Assembly (NCBI GenBank): GCA_036250225.1
Contig: JAPZLL010000001.1
Coordinates: forward strand, 62,001-126,000
Source: Cercophora sp. LCS_1
Taxonomy: Eukaryota > Ascomycota > Sordariomycetes > Sordariales > Lasiosphaeriaceae
DNA: 64,000 nt
Direction of reading: 5' to 3'
Every line of letters begins with the position of its first letter. Position 1 is the first letter of the stretch. Shown here one piece after another: positions 41,501 through 53,031 of this stretch. The translations under genes were made by a program, and so were the position numbers. The notes beneath the pieces were generated by a model. That model was not told the origin of the DNA and ran no database searches. It saw only the letters and a program-made list of their open reading frames with translations.

Positions 41501-43087
41501 ATGGCGCCGAAAGCAAGGAAGCAGGTTGCGCAAGCTGCGCGCGCGCCGCCACATGGCTACGAATTCGGTGGACCGTAAGTCAATTCCCCAAGTTGACCGT
41601 GTCAGGGGCGAATCGCAGCTCAAGCTAACCCTGTCTTCAGTCTTGGTGCCGCCGGCATCAGCTTCGGCCTCCCGATCCTCCTCTACCTCTTCACCTTTGG
41701 CTGCAACGATATCTCTGGCTGCCCGGCGCCGTCCCTCCTCCGCCCAAAATCGCTCGATCTCGAAACGTTGAAGTCGGAAATCGGCTGGCCGGATGATGGG
41801 ATCTGGGGTCTCGCGAGCTGGGAAGCGACGGGATGGACCCTCGCCTATTATCTCTTCAGCGCCCTCCTCTACCGCATTCTCCCTGGCACCGAGACCGAAG
41901 GAATGACGCTGGCGAGCGGCGGTCGCCTCAAGTACAAGTTCAATGGTGAGCTGCGTGATGCTGGACGAGCTGGACCTTGCTGACTGACTGGTGCAGCCTT
42001 TAGCTCAAGCGTCTTCACCCTTGTGGCCTGCGCTGCCGGCACCTGGGCCCAGGGCGCCGACTTCCCTGTCTGGGTCTTCATTGCCGACAACTACGTCCAG
42101 ATCCTGACAGCCAACATCCTCATCGCATACGGTCTGGCCATTTTTGTCTATGTTCGCAGCTTCAGTGTCAAGCCCGGCAACCGTGAGTTCCGCGAACTGG
42201 CTGCGGGTGGCCACACGGGCAACATGCTGTACGACTGGTACATTGGCCGCGAGCTGAACCCCCGCATCACTCTCCCTTTCATTGGCGAGGTTGATATCAA
42301 GGAGTGGATGGAGATTCGCCCTGGCCTCCTTGGCTGGATCCTGCTCGATTGCGCATTCATTGCCAAGCAGTATCGCCAGTTCGGCTTCGTGACCGACAGC
42401 ATCATCTTCATCACCGTCATCCAGACCATCTATGTGCTGGACGGCCAGTTCATGGAGCCCGCCATCCTCACAACCATGGATATTACCACCGATGGGTTTG
42501 GCTTCATGCTCTCTTTTGGTGATCTCGTCTGGGTCCCGTTCATCTACTCCCAGCAGACCCGCTACCTCGCCACCCACCCCAAGCAGCTCGGCACCGTTGG
42601 TCTTGTCGGCATTGGTGCCCTCCTTCTGGCGGGCTTCTCCATCTTCCGTCTGTCCAACCTCCAGAAAAACATCTTCCGCAACAACCCCGAGGATCCCCGT
42701 GTCTCCCACCTCAAGTACCTCCAGACCAAGGCTGGTACGCGTCTCCTCATCAGCGGGTGGTGGGGAATTGCCCGCCACATCAACTACTTTGGCGATTGGT
42801 TGCAGGCGTGGCCTTACAGTCTTCCCACCGGTTGGGCTGGCTACACCATCCTCTCAGCTGGCACCATGGCTGAGGGTGCCACCACCATGCTAGACGGCCG
42901 CGAGGTTGTTGCAGGGGACGCCGAGGGATGGGGCATGATCTTCACGTACTTTTACGTTTTGTACTTCGCCGTCCTGCTCATCCACCGCGACGGCAGAGAC
43001 GACGAGAAGTGCTCGAGAAAGTATGGCGAGGACTGGGAGAAGTACAAGAAGATTGTGCGGTGGAAGATTGTGCCTTTTGTATACTAG
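41501..43087 (+). CDS. ERG24: Delta(14)-sterol reductase (489 aa)
   Basis: ER-membrane enzyme that reduces the C14-C15 double bond after lanosterol demethylation in ergosterol synthesis, using NADPH. Exons are 41501-41574, 41641-41945 and 41997-43087; introns have GTAAGT/CTAAC/TTCAG and GTGAGC/CTGAC/GCAG. Family signatures: YDWYIGRELNPR and LLISGWWGIARHINYFGDW, plus the C-terminal HRDGRDDEKC..KYGEDWEKYK. Many hydrophobic helices. Length matches fungal ERG24. The related ERG4/sterol C24(28) reductase is less likely given the N-terminal half. Confidence 0.95.
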
Positions 43088-43524
43088 TGCAAGCACAGCA
43101 CACTGTAAGATCACAATGGGGGACGGCAACAAAAAAGGTGGCGTCGTGATTCGACGACGCCCGTAATGCATAATAATCGGAAAATGGGGGGCAAAGGGGG
43201 CGATGATCTGGACATAGAATACATAGCATATAACATCTAGCAAGCGATGATTCTTCAGGCATTTCAATCCAAACCTCCTTTGCCATGCAATTTCATCTCC
43301 ACGACTCCCATCCCAACATCATTTCGTCCGTGATAAACAACCCTAACCCTTCCATACCCGCACGTAGCACGTGACCACGCCACCCACATTGCGGGTCCGC
43401 AAAATAATCAACCGCGCCAGCAAGCTCACCTGCAACATCAAACACGGAATTTCTGCCCAGGCAAACGCGTTCTCATCAATCCCACCACACCGCAGACCAC
43501 GCCGCACACACGAACATCACAACC
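43088..43524. other. Intergenic, no gene seen
   Basis: ERG24 3' flank and SmD2 promoter; no coding support. Confidence 0.5.
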
Positions 43525-44447
43525 ATGGCTGACGCAGGCATCCAGTTTGTTATCCCGCTCCTCTTTCACGTTTCAGATGTGACGAACTAACAAATGACAG
43601 GGCCCTTCTCCAGAAGCCTCGCAATGAGTGCACGTGAGTTTTCCTACGTATTCTCTCCTGGTGATCGCGATTCTGACGGCTGGACAGGGAGTACGAGATT
43701 GCGCAGATTGTGAGCTTACCTTTACCCTGGGAATCAATGCGTTGCAGGGGTGTTGGAGAGGGGGTGGTGATGACCATGGTGATGCAGAGCGGGGAGAAGA
43801 AAGAGGGGAGATGGGGATGGGAAAGCAGAAGAGAGGGGAAAACAGGGCAGAGGAGAGGAGAGGAGAATGCGAGAGAACAGGAGAGGGGCTAACGAGATTC
43901 ACAGGAAAACTGGGAGATGAGCAATGGCCCGCTTTCGATCCTGCAGACGGCCGTGCGGAGTCATACCCAGGTTTTGATTAGCATTCGGTCGAACCGCAAG
44001 CTGTGAGTTCACCCCTGGGTCTGAAGGGAAGGCGGAGGGAGGTCGAGAGGGGCATTGGGAGGAGCAACGGGAGAGGGAATATCGGAGAGATGCTAACAGG
44101 TTGCAGGTTGGCAAGAGTCAAGGCTTTTGATCGGCATTGTAATATGTAAGTTTTTGTCTGTTTTTTTTTTTTTAAGCAGAAAAAGGACACTAACGAGGAT
44201 TAGGATCCTTGAGAATGTCGTAAGTTTGCGCGGGATGGGGAGAGCGCGGGAGACGTACTGACGAGATGCAGAAAGAGATGTGGACCGAGACGCCTATTGT
44301 CAATGGCAAGAAGGGAAGGCCGGTGAATAAGGACCGGTTTATCAGCAAGATGTGAGTTTTTTTTTCCCGGGGCAGAGGTTGGGACAGGTGCTAATGGGTT
44401 ACAGGTTCCTCCGTGGTGATAGTGTCATCATTGTGTTGCTGAGCTGA
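43525..44447 (+). CDS. SMD2: Small nuclear ribonucleoprotein Sm D2 (116 aa)
   Basis: Core Sm-ring subunit of spliceosomal snRNPs. Eight exons: 43525-43544, 43601-43633, 43688-43709, 43905-44002, 44107-44145, 44204-44219, 44272-44351 and 44405-44447. All seven introns are GT-AG and keep phase. Sm motif 1 lies around TQVLISIRSNRKLLARVKAFD; RHCNMILENVKEMWTE and the Sm2 motif ISKMFLRGDSVIIVLLS complete the fold. Length is as expected. Several exons are only 16-22 nt long, so naive ORF finding misses the gene. High confidence. Confidence 0.95.
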
Positions 44448-44846
44448 GCGACCCGATTCGGATGGGTATAGAGGATCGGAACAATTAGGTCTCGACTGAG
44501 GAGGGAGGAATGATGCTGTCGGGTTTATGATCGGTAGGAGACGGCAGAAAGTCAGAAAAGAGCCGAGTGGTTTGCTCACTACTCTATGGCTACAGAAGTT
44601 GTTTTCGTCGAGGTTTGGCGCATGGGGCGAAAAGAAATTGAATATTCCCAGATTTTGGTCCCTTGAACGTCTTGCTTGCGGTTCGGTGAAGGGCTGACAG
44701 GCATCAGAGGCCGGTTTGATTGGGCTTCGGCGATTTAGCCTCCGGTTGGGGATCAGTCATCGGCACGCCTAAGGCAAATTAGGCACCACCAATGGCTTCA
44801 ACCTCCCACAGTTACCCACCACGTCTGACAGCACCGACAACCAAAA
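44448..44846. other. Intergenic, no gene seen
   Basis: SmD2 3' flank and HET promoter; no coding support. Confidence 0.5.
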
Positions 44847-47022
44847 ATGCAGCTATGTGACAAGTGTCGACAGATTACCGACTTTTTCATACCGGATCCC
44901 AGGGATGCGGCCAACTTTGGTCCTGGGTTGGCCGGCCAGATCTTCCAGCATCCGCATCATCCAACTTTTGCCCATCTCGATGAGGCCGCTCGGGATGGCT
45001 GCCAGCCCTGTCGATTTTTCAAAAAGTTTGTTCTTGAAGAGAATCTTCGGCTAGAGAAGGAACGTTCTCACCATGCAGAGCCGTCTGATTTCTCACTGTC
45101 GATTGATACGTACTCCATTCATCATGCGGCGGATGCTCGAGGAATTCTGGGCTTGGAGTATCACTTCAAGTCTGGGCCGTTCCCCGTGGAAGAGTCTGAC
45201 GATACCAGGGGTTGGTATGAGACGCCGAGTCTCAGTTTTGGGCTCTCGTGTTCTCCTGGTACGTTCACCCCCACGGGATGAAATCCGTCACTGACACGAA
45301 CAAGACAGTATAGCCTCCACAAAATGGGGCATCGTCGGGCGAGCCACAGTCCCCACGGCCGACTTTCGATTAGCCCAGCACTGGATCAACGAGTGCGTCT
45401 CCTGCCACCGAGACTGCCAGCACCCAAGCCAACCAACCTTACCACCCAGAATCCTCGACATCGGAACCGACCCTAACTCCCTGATCAAGCTCCTCATCCG
45501 CCCCTACCCCGACAACCATGCCCCCTACGCTACCCTCAGCCACTGCTGGGGCATCTCCCAACCCCTCAAACTCACAAAGTCAACCCTCGCCTCCTTCCAA
45601 ACCGGCATCCCCTTTTCCTCCCTCCCCCGAACCTTCCAAGACGCGGTAACCGCCGCTCGCTCCCTCAACCTCCAATACCTCTGGATCGACTCCCTCTGCA
45701 TCATCCAAGACTGCCGCTCCGACTGGGAAGAGCAATGCGTCGAAATGCGCCGCATCTACCAAAACTCGCACGTCAACCTCGCCGGTCCCAACGCACCCAA
45801 CTGCGACGCTGGTTTTCTCCATCCCCGTGAAACAGCCCGCTCAATCACAATTCACTTCCCACTCGGCGAAACAACATGCCCCGTCACCCTCTTCTGCCAT
45901 CCCAGTACCCCAAACAACTCGTCCGTCCAGCAGAACATCACAACCCTCATCCGCCAATCCACCTCCTCCATCTCAACCACAACACCCCTCTTCACCCGCG
46001 CCTGGATCCTCCAAGAACGCCTCCTCGCACCGCGCGTGTTGTACCTCGCCCCGGACAAAATGTATTTCGAATGCTCCCGGTTTGTCAGGACAGATACATG
46101 CCACTACCCACTCGGTCCGCAGCGCTTCTTTTTAGGGAACACACCATCCCGTTTTTCGTTCAGTCAGCTGCAGGAGCAGGAAGACGCGTTTGATTGGTGG
46201 AGACAGATCGTTTCGGGGTATTCGGGGATGGAGTTGACCAAGAAGAGCGACAAGTTGCCGGCGTTGTCGGGGTTGGCGGCTGAAGCGCAGCGGTTTACGG
46301 GCGCGAGGTATCTAGCTGGGCTGTGGATGGAGGACTTACCGCAGGGGCTGGCGTGGTATGTGCTTGATCGAGCGGAGAGGGAGGGGATGAAGGGGTATAT
46401 TGGGCCGTCGTGGTCTTGGGTTGGGGTGAATCGAAGGGTGATTATGTATTCGGTTTCGGGGGTGAGGACCTTCGAAGCGGATGCTGGTTTTGGAGTTGTT
46501 GATTTGGGGGTTACACCGAAGGGACTGGACCCCTGTGGGGAGGTGGAGGATGGAGCGTACCTTGAGGTTTGGGGAAAGCTTTTGGTTGATGTCGCCTTAG
46601 TGTTTGGGGGGCCGCCGGTTGGGTATGCTAGGGATGATAATGATTTGTTTTTACCGGGGACCTTGGACGATCCGGACGAGGGGTTTGGGTCTGGCACCGA
46701 TAGCAATGAGGATGATTGGGATGAGATGGAGTTGAAGCCTGCGTTGGGACGGTTTTACCCTGATGGAGATTGTGGATTGGGGGTTTTCAGTGCGAGTAGT
46801 AGGAATATTGGCGGGACGGAGTTCACAGCGCCGTTGCTCCTGCTTGGGAGTTACTCGGATGACGTGGTTGTGGTTTTGGCGCTGGAAGCGGTGGAGGGAA
46901 AGCAAGACACGTACCGAAGGATAGGGCTGGTGCAGGATGATGAGACGAGGGGAACGGCGTACGCTGCTGGGTTGAAAGAGTTGTTTGATGGTGTTATACC
47001 GACAAAGATACGGCTTGTGTGA
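44847..47022 (+). CDS. HET-domain protein (709 aa)
   Basis: Exons are 44847-45258 and 45305-47022. The 46-nt intron (GTACGT...AACAAG) gives SCSPDSIASTKWGIVGRA; using the next AG instead would create a stop. The N-terminus has MQLCDKCRQI and GCQPCRFF cysteine pairs common in this HET subtype. HET core: PYATLSHCWG, FQDAVTAARSLNLQYLWIDS, LCIIQDCRSDWEEQC, MRRIYQNSHVNLAGP and FTRAWILQERLLAPR. The C-terminal half is variable, with an acidic stretch. Likely involved in non-self recognition, untested for this gene. Confidence 0.92.
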
Positions 47023-47368
47023 TGCGTGCATTATGCAACCCAAAAAATACCGCAGTGCTCGTGCTGACCTTTCTTCGCTTGTGGGTGGTTGGGATGCCGT
47101 TAACCTCCCAGAATCATCCTCTCCTTGAGGCCAACTCGTTTTTCCCAACTGCCAACGTCAATGGCTGGTGTTTCTTGTCATAGCCGAGCTTTGTGTGCGT
47201 TGCAGCCCCACCTTACATTTCAACCATGATGTCCTCGGAGCTATGAAAGCGCCGTTCATTAGGCGTCCACATCTCTCTCCTTTGTCCTGCATTGTCAAGC
47301 CCAAACTTTCTCTTCATCACCACCAACCTCTCGCACCCCCCACTCCAGAAGCATCACTAATATTCCAC

Positions 47369-47768
47369 CTATTTTATTTTCACCATACAAACCGGGTACT
47401 TGCCTCCTCTATTATCCTTTAACTTGTTTTGGAGTGCACCTAACTGGCCCGGGCCGTCGATCTCCATCTTGGACGGCATGATCGCCTCTCGGGCGGTATA
47501 GGGAGCGGACTTGTGAGCTTCGATGTCGGATTTGTGGCTTTGGAGGAGTGAGGAGAAGGTTGAAACTAATAAGTTCAAGAGGAGGGGCGCTCTTGTCGTC
47601 TGTGTCTGCGGTCTTGCTCATTTTCTCGAGGAGAGCAGCCCTGGCCGGGTACGTGTAGTCCTTGCGGTTGAAGGCGGCGAAAGTGGGCCATGGATTGATC
47701 AGAATCAAGATAGGAACCAGACGGAAACTGCGAGCCACATACGCACAAGCAACACCATTTGTCGTCAT
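47369..47768 (-). CDS. Small unknown gene, apparently frameshifted
   Basis: Two coding-like runs on the minus strand lie in adjacent frames. The first has ATG at 47768 and NRKDYTYPARAALLEKMSK; the second has LLQSHKSDIEAHKSAPYTAR and REAIMPSKMEIDGPG, continuing towards 47369. Codons are strongly C-ending in both. The frame change falls near 47566-47600, with no GT-AG intron to explain it, so one base may be missing. No domain recognised. It follows the GPCR gene on the same strand with a gap of about 130 nt. Confidence 0.35.
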
Positions 47769-47900
47769 TGCGCAGTCCCAAGTGGGGTTTGGGACGGGCC
47801 CGCGCCAACTATTAAAGAGCTTAAATCGAAGACACCTTTCTATGTTTCAACAAAGAAACCAGGTTCAATACATGTTCATTATATACTCCCAACAATACAT

Positions 47901-49380
47901 CTACCACCTATTCTCGGTCTCCGCCGCCTTTGGATCAGAAGAAGGGGAGGTTACAACCTCAATATCGACCGTCTTGGAAATCACCATCTTTGAACCGGAG
48001 TTGTCCAAACATCCCAGCTCGATATCACTTCCGCCTCTTACGCCGTCAGCACCAAACTCCAGCGACAAATCAGACCTGTTTGTCGTCTCGGGAAGACTAT
48101 CCCCAATCGACACTCTGGTTACGAGCTGCCTCTCGTCCACCTTGGGTAGGTCCCATCTCCTCGATGTCCTCTTGGCAGAGCTGTCGCTGCCATGGGTCTG
48201 TTCGATGTCGTTACCCGTTGGAGCCCACCTGGGGAACAGAAGACGCCGCCAGTTGGAGGTTGAGGTTTCGGTTACACCGTAGATGACCGCGTCAACCAGC
48301 CCTTGAATCACAACACAGAACTTGTCGACGGTCTGGAGTTGCCACGGGGCGGCAGTCCCACTTGCTGTCTGGTATATGCGGATGCAGGTGGGGAGAGTCC
48401 ACACCATGGCGTATGCGAGGGGATACAGGAACATCAATCGCGCGAACTGGCCGGGGTTAGGATGGATGAAACGAGACAGGGGTTGGATGGGCTCTGCTGG
48501 CATACCCTTTTGACCTTTTGCGCGTGTCTGGATGACACAACCGTGGCAGCACCACCCTCGCTTGACCCCTCTTGTAGCGAGGCAAGCTGGCGGTGGGTAC
48601 GAGCAATGACAAAGTGTGTTTGTAGGTACATCAGCATCATGGCTGCAATGATGATCCCTGCGTCACCATAGTCAGCTTGGCCTCTGGATACACCGTGTTG
48701 GGTTTTGACTCACATCGCTGGATGAAGTTTGCCTGGAAGCAGGATGTCAGTAAGAAAGGCGCCGCGAAGAGTCAGAAAACATACATAGAGTCGAAGCTCA
48801 TCCGAGGTAAGCCAACACCAAGCCCCGATATCTCCATAACCAACAACAGCGAGCCAGGCGGACGCAAGGGCAACTGACAAGACCCACGGCGCAGCCCAGG
48901 GTGCCCAAGGATACGTCTCAAACCAGGTTGAAACTCGCCTCCGATCATTCATCAGGCAGTATGTGTAGACTGCAATGACAAGGACCCAGTAATCTGTCTG
49001 AATGACAAACACTTGCGTCATGTACCCGTTGAAGGTGCAGAAGTGGGCTTGCTCAGGTGCTCCGATCCAGCGTCCACCAAGGTTCATTGCCGTCGACAGG
49101 AGCGTGTTTATAGCCATGACAAAGTCACTGACTGCCAGGCCGAGAATCAACTGGTGACGAAAGGTTCGGAGGTTGGGGAAGACCTGAGCACTCGCAATGT
49201 CAGGAGGATGTGAACAGTTCCACTCTGGACACTTACAAGAAAACTGGCAATCATCCATCCGGCGCCGACCACAGACAAGATAGAGGAGAACATGACAACC
49301 GCGCTCTGGGTCACCACCGCCTCGCGGCTGGTTGGGGCTGCCAGGGCCGCGCGGGGCGCAACGAGAAGGCGATCAAGCAT
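47901..49380 (-). CDS. Seven-transmembrane G-protein-coupled receptor, cAMP-receptor/Git3-like (419 aa)
   Basis: Exons are 49380-49237, 49183-48785, 48732-48714, 48657-48506 and 48446-47901; one exon is 19 nt. Joins restore ASFLVFPNLRTFRHQLILGL, ELRLYANFIQRWIIIAAMM and QKVKRFARLMFLYPLAYAM. Helices include SAVVMFSSILSVVGAGWMI, LILGLAVSDFVMAINTLL, VFVIQTDYWVLVIAVYTYC, WVLSVALASAWLAVVGY and FLYPLAYAMVWTLP. The GLAVSDF helix 2 is typical of the class. A Ser-rich C-terminal tail follows. Plasma-membrane receptor, probably nutrient or pheromone-independent sensing; ligand unknown. Confidence 0.88.
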
Positions 49381-51133
49381 AGCGATCGTCGTGCAAGTAC
49401 CTGAGCTTCAACTTTGAGCCGGCCTAGATGTGAGACAGGACAGGAATGAGAGCCGCACTAGCTTGGGACGTCTGTCGATCCCAGGATCGGCGTCATCTTA
49501 TGGATTAACGGACTGGATCTAACGGACTGGATCAGCATTGCGCTCTCAAGTCTTCAAGAAGAAAAGGCTAAATTTCCGGCCTGGGAGATATCGATGGAAA
49601 TGCGAAGGTCCCATATCTCGCGACCATAAACGCAAAGAGTCCCCGAAGGAGAAAAGAAAAAGAAATGTTGCCCTGAAACTGTTATCAGTCGGATGGCGTC
49701 TCAGACTCAATAATGAGCCATTGCTGGGGTTTGCGGATGTAGATATTGGCAGCATTTTTGGCAGCATTTGGTACTTGCAGCTCCTGTGCTGGCTTTCCTT
49801 GCTCGATGTATCATCAGGGGTCATGAACTGGGAAGACATCGTCGAAGGAGAGGAGATAGGGACCCTGATATGCAACCCCCACGTGGTCGATGTCGTCGGA
49901 GAATGGACCCTTCATGCGTCGGCCGTTCGCCACGATGTGGGGGCCCGCGACACCAACGTAGAACAATGTGAGTTCCGGAAATGTGTTTTCCAAAAAGCAA
50001 TCGAAGGAATAAGGGGCGCTTGGGGGTCAAACGGCAAAATTGTTGACGTCCCCGTCGTCGAGATAAGCCAGCGATTGAAAGTGGACTCCGCGGAAACACA
50101 ACATTCGTGGCGCGAAAAGGGAAGGAGGGATTCAGCCTCCAGCTTGGTCTGAGCTTTCGAAGCTGAGGGCCGAGGGGTATCACGTGGTGATACCGATGCC
50201 GGAAAAGACGGCGAATCAGGGCTGCCTGATCCTCGCAATCGGCAACGACACCTCGCACTTGAGCCCAACACCAGCATCCTCCAACGTCACCTCCAACGAC
50301 ATCATGCGGCTCAATTAATACCGTGACGCTCGAACTCCTAATCTCTTTCTGGACTCAAGGCTGAACAGTATTCTACGACCTGGGCCTGGGCCTGGGCCTG
50401 TGCCAGAAACCAACCCTGCTGGGAGATACGGGCTCGTGTTGACATTTCCCTATGATCCCAAGCTACGAAAAAAAAGATCTAGAGTCCATCGGGCCGGGCA
50501 CCCACAGTATGTGAGGTACGACCCGCGATTCAAACCCGATGGAGGCTTTTCAGCCTCGCGCGATGTTGTGGTATTCCCTGAAGTCCTTAGTCTCCCACTT
50601 CTGGCCCGTGGTGCCCAGACCAGTGGAGAGCGTCGGGACGATGCGGTACTCGAGATTTTCGGACCCCAGACTTGTTGCGCTTCGGACGCCTGGGCATGAC
50701 AACTCAACTCAACGGCATGCAACACGACCTTTGCAGCTCAATTCCGCACCACAACCAGCACCACGTTGACACTGATTGAGCGATGATGTCCTCTCCGGAT
50801 GCCAACCGACGCCCGTTCTTGGCGGCCGATGAGTAGGGCTGAATCTGACGGCTGGGGCGCATGTGGTGACAGCTAAACACCGCAAACCCCGAACCATCTA
50901 AGCGCCCTGATGATTGGTCGAGAGCATAGCACAGAAAACGCCATTGTTGCGTGTCGCCGTGAAGGGGGGGATCATGGCGACTACTTAACCCCGGGCGCCA
51001 AGCATTCTCCTCTCTGTCGTTCGCTTGTCTCTCTTCTCGCAGGGGAACCGAAACAGGAACTGCAGAACTAGTAACTGACCCTGCAGCAAAGAAACACCAA
51101 AACACAACAGGCAGAGAATAAACGAAAACAGCC
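49381..51133. other. Long intergenic region without a supportable gene
   Basis: Frames of 100-200 codons occur on both strands but none has a domain or splice logic. A short CTGGGC hexamer repeat (about 3.5 units) lies at about 50379-50401. The last part looks like a promoter and leader for the truncated gene starting at 51134. Confidence 0.4.
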
Positions 51134-51322
51134 ATGGCCAAAGACGAAGTTCACAACACAGAGGCGTAAGTCCAAGCTCCACACACGACGCTCATGTCGA
51201 GTGGAGGGCTCCGCAAGCTCTTCATCTATTGCTCGATCCTCTTCTCCCCGGCCGTCATCATCACCGCCACCATATCAACCCCCGAGCACGTTGGAGAATT
51301 TAATGATATTACTAGCGGTTAG
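51134..51322 (+). CDS. 5' end of a gene truncated by repeat DNA
   Basis: A well-formed leader ends in ACAGCCATGGCC. Exon 51134-51165 reads MAKDEVHNTEA. After a short possible intron (51166-51201, donor GTAAGT, 36 nt, shorter than usual) the frame continues GGLRKLFIYCSILFSPAVI and hydrophobic residues up to about 51296. There the composition changes to AT-rich, and the frame ends at TAG 51320-51322. The hydrophobic stretch could be a membrane anchor. The gene body appears replaced by the repeat island that begins here. Confidence 0.4.
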
Positions 51323-51564
51323 TTTGTGATAAAGTTTTTGTAAAATAAAATTCCTAACCTCGTCAATATTCAGGTACGGATAGGTACGTACTTATTCTGC
51401 CAACAGAAAATTATACCGTTTAACTCTCATTCTTCCGTACTCTATACCATTTTTACCAGTAGAATATGAGACCCAGTTCTCGGCCACGAATCTATATTTT
51501 GTCCCTGCTGCCGTAGCTATGTATCTTTTCTGCCGGTAGAAATTTACCGCCCAGCGTCAGCGAT

Positions 51565-51980
51565 CTAGTGTGACGACCCGTAGGCCGTTTAGCGCGGCTT
51601 GAAGGATTCCCCGCAGACCGGACAGTGGGAGTATACAGTGCACGCGGACGACGTGCACTGGGGCCTCTGCGACCAAGACCTCTGTGGTCAGAAGCTAGTG
51701 CAAGTAACCTCCCCTACTAGTAGTATAGATACCATCATCGTGACCACGATGGGGTGAGGGACCTCTTGGTTCCTTACGCTAGTAATTCATTGTTTAATTG
51801 AGGTCTATCGTTCGGAACCTCTGGATCTACGACTTGCTTGACAGTGAGTTCACCCTCAGCTCAGAGTTGTAGCTAGCCTTCATTCAGTCTTCTTACACCC
51901 TACCGTCTTTGGGAGTCCTTCCCTACGATCAGTCTTCACCAGGGTTACTGCAGTGTACCTAGAGCAGGCCGTAACACTAG
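51565..51980. mobile_element. Solo LTR (408 bp) of a retrotransposon, with CTAG target-site duplication
   Basis: The element 51569-51976 begins TGTGACGACCCG and ends GCCGTAACA, so its ends are TG...CA and short inverted repeats (TGTgACG / CGTaACA). It is flanked by identical CTAG at 51565-51568 and 51977-51980. No internal gag-pol sequence is present. Inside is a perfect 8-bp inverted pair, AGTGCACG...CGTGCACT. A solo LTR arises from recombination between the two LTRs of a full element. Ty3/gypsy-type is likely, but strand and family cannot be settled. Confidence 0.75.
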
Positions 51981-53031
51981 CCTTTTGTAGAGAATTCTAC
52001 GTTTATACCGTAATGTCAAAGTCCTAGCTCTGAGGATACGGTCGTCTTTAGCAGCGCTCAAAATGAGTGCCAACGTTCCTTCCGAAGGGTTATTGGAACC
52101 TAGATGGTTGTTCGATTGTTTGGGATACATCCTCTCTGTTGGCTAAGAGATTGGAGTGCTTGAAATGCTGCATAGCGAGCTCCAGGTATAAAGTGTAAAG
52201 TTTTACGTGTTTATGTTGCTCAAAGCATGGGTAGCCCAAATTCTGGCAAGATTAGAAAGTTATGTCCCAGAATTGGGACCACGGGCATATACTGGTACAT
52301 GGTGTGGGACAGTACGTGAAGTCCTAGTTCAATCCGTGGCATAGGACATGGTGTCCTAGCTCCAAAACTGGGGCAGTATATAATATACCAGTACATAACA
52401 TCCCAGCATAGGAGGGCGTTTGCGAGTGGTCCGACGCAGCTCATACAGTGGGTGGATGTGCTTTACGGTCGTTGCCAGCAAAATTAGTTGCGGCACTTTG
52501 AAGCGTGAGCACAAGACCCGGGCCCAATTCTGGGGCCTACAGCAGTTTCACTGCGTCGCCAAGCACTGGCCATCACGGACTGACGGTCCCAAAACCTGGG
52601 CCCCTGCCTTCCGCCAACTATCTGTCGATGCAGCTGTGCCAGGTGTATACAGCCAGCTGTCATCCCTGTGCTGAGCGGAGGAGACTTGATAAGACTGCCC
52701 AGGGCATTCGGATAATATCCGACCGCCTTTTCCCTTACCTCTTCCATGGAGCAAGCAAGCTAAAGCAACCCTGCAATTCGCAGCCGACATATTGACCGAA
52801 GTGAGCGAATTGATGTTATTATCGACGGGTATATGTCAAAGCATCAAGATTCTAACCCACTAAAGATCACAAGGTACCAACCAAGACGCCCAAGACGCCG
52901 AACTTCCCGTGTTTAATGGATTGAATAGCAGCTATTGTACTTCTGCCTCGACTCTCGATGTGCTGGTTTAGGCCAAAAGCCATTGGGTCGCCCCGGGCTG
53001 ATCGGGGGCTCAGCCTGGGGTCAGCACCAGC
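51981..53031. other. Repeat-rich, AT-rich intergenic island
   Basis: Contains several copies of short words such as TCCCAG/CTGGGA, CCAGTACAT and GTCCTAG between about 52260 and 52410. No gene or transposase domain is recognisable. Probably old repeat-derived sequence next to the solo LTR. Confidence 0.45.

Noticed and set aside
42005..42778. 257-codon minus-strand frame opposite ERG24
   Set aside because: Shadow of a strongly codon-biased gene; ERG24 signatures on the other strand are decisive.
45259..45311. HET gene intron ending at the GACAG acceptor
   Set aside because: It would create an immediate in-frame TAG; the AACAAG acceptor three bases earlier keeps the frame.
50379..50401. CTGGGC hexamer repeat as a functional element
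   Set aside because: Only about 3.5 units, isolated; nothing links it to a gene.
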